This document shows positions 6,308 to 6,407 of a stretch of 6,407 bases of DNA, piece by piece. The notes beneath the pieces were generated by a model, which worked only from the letters and a program-made list of their open reading frames with translations, searched no databases and was not told the DNA's origin. Each line of letters begins with the position of its first letter. Positions within the stretch are counted from its first letter, which is position 1. Origin of the DNA: Prevotellaceae bacterium (GTDB lineage Bacteria > Bacteroidota > Bacteroidia > Bacteroidales > Bacteroidaceae); assembly GCA_022508635.1 (NCBI GenBank), contig JAFLUV010000133.1, forward strand, positions 1 through 6,407, in the 5' to 3' direction. Both the position numbers and the translations under genes were made by a program.

Positions 6308-6354
6308 ACGAAAAAGCGAAGCAAGAATAGTTCATCCTTGCTTCGCTTTTTCGT
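6308..6354. terminator. Bidirectional terminator shared by merR and tRNA-Val
   Basis: The arms ACGAAAAAGCGAAGCAAG (6308-6325) and CTTGCTTCGCTTTTTCGT (6337-6354) are perfect 18-bp inverted copies around the 11-nt loop 6326-6336. Each strand therefore has an A-run before and a U-run at the far side of a GC-containing stem, the form expected for a terminator that works in both directions. It lies 100 bp after merR (plus) and directly at the 3' end of tRNA-Val (minus). Base 6354 is both the end of the stem and the tRNA discriminator position. Confidence 0.85.
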
Positions 6355-6407
6355 GGGCGCTGAGGGATTCGAACCCCCGACCCTCTGCTTGTAAGGCAGA
6401 CGCTCTG
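6354..6407 (-). tRNA. tRNA-Val (anticodon UAC), 5' part outside window
   Basis: On the minus strand the sequence folds as the 3' portion of a tRNA. The end of the D stem (GAGC) is followed by the anticodon stem TCTGC/GCAGA around the loop CTTACAA. The anticodon TAC is at 6393-6391, the 5-nt variable loop is GGGTC, and the T arm is GGGGG-TTCGAAT-CCCTC. The 3' acceptor strand AGCGCCC precedes discriminator A at 6354. The anticodon UAC reads valine codons GUA/GUG. CCA is not encoded (the next bases are CGA), so it must be added by the CCA-adding enzyme. The 5' acceptor strand and most of the D arm lie beyond 6407. Confidence 0.93.

Noticed and set aside
6354..6407. tRNA-Thr reading of TGTAA on the plus strand
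   Set aside because: The T-arm GGTTCGAATCC lies on the minus strand, where the anticodon is UAC (valine).

Overview
The window comes from a Bacteroidota chromosome, most likely order Bacteroidales (Prevotella/Bacteroides-like). The evidence is a pair of divergent promoters with exact TAnnTTTG -7 boxes, the absence of strong Shine-Dalgarno sequences, a lipoprotein rhamnosidase typical of glycan-degrading gut bacteria, and an alanyl-tRNA synthetase and short MerR regulator of the type found in that phylum. Genus is not determined. The coding sequences are moderately GC-rich while the spacers are AT-rich.

Layout from left to right: (1) positions 1-143 lie downstream of the first gene and hold a 21-bp tandem repeat that runs off the window edge, followed by a strong hairpin. 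(2) Positions 144-2738, minus strand, encode a complete GH78 alpha-L-rhamnosidase lipoprotein. (3) Positions 2739-3044 are a 306-bp spacer with a 23-bp tandem duplication just before the rhamnosidase start, inverted repeats, a TA-rich tract and the intrinsic terminator of the next gene. (4) Positions 3045-5672, minus strand, encode full-length alanyl-tRNA synthetase (alaS). (5) Positions 5673-5863 are a divergent promoter region. (6) Positions 5864-6208, plus strand, encode a small MerR-family regulator. (7) Positions 6209-6353 end in an 18-bp perfect hairpin that appears to terminate both merR (plus) and a convergent tRNA. (8) Positions 6354-6407, minus strand, are the 3' two-thirds of a tRNA-Val(UAC).

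The genes do not form one pathway. alaS and tRNA-Val are translation genes. The MerR gene is divergent from alaS and probably controls its own promoter, and possibly alaS, through an AATTCT/AGAATT motif cluster. The rhamnosidase is separated from alaS by a convincing terminator, so it is probably its own transcription unit. No SusC/SusD partner is visible, so membership in a polysaccharide utilisation locus cannot be judged here.

No clearly undescribed system was found. The most useful leads are non-coding: the edge repeat with a heptapeptide reading frame, the duplicated rhamnosidase leader, the dyad over the merR -7 box, and the terminator that abuts the tRNA 3' end.
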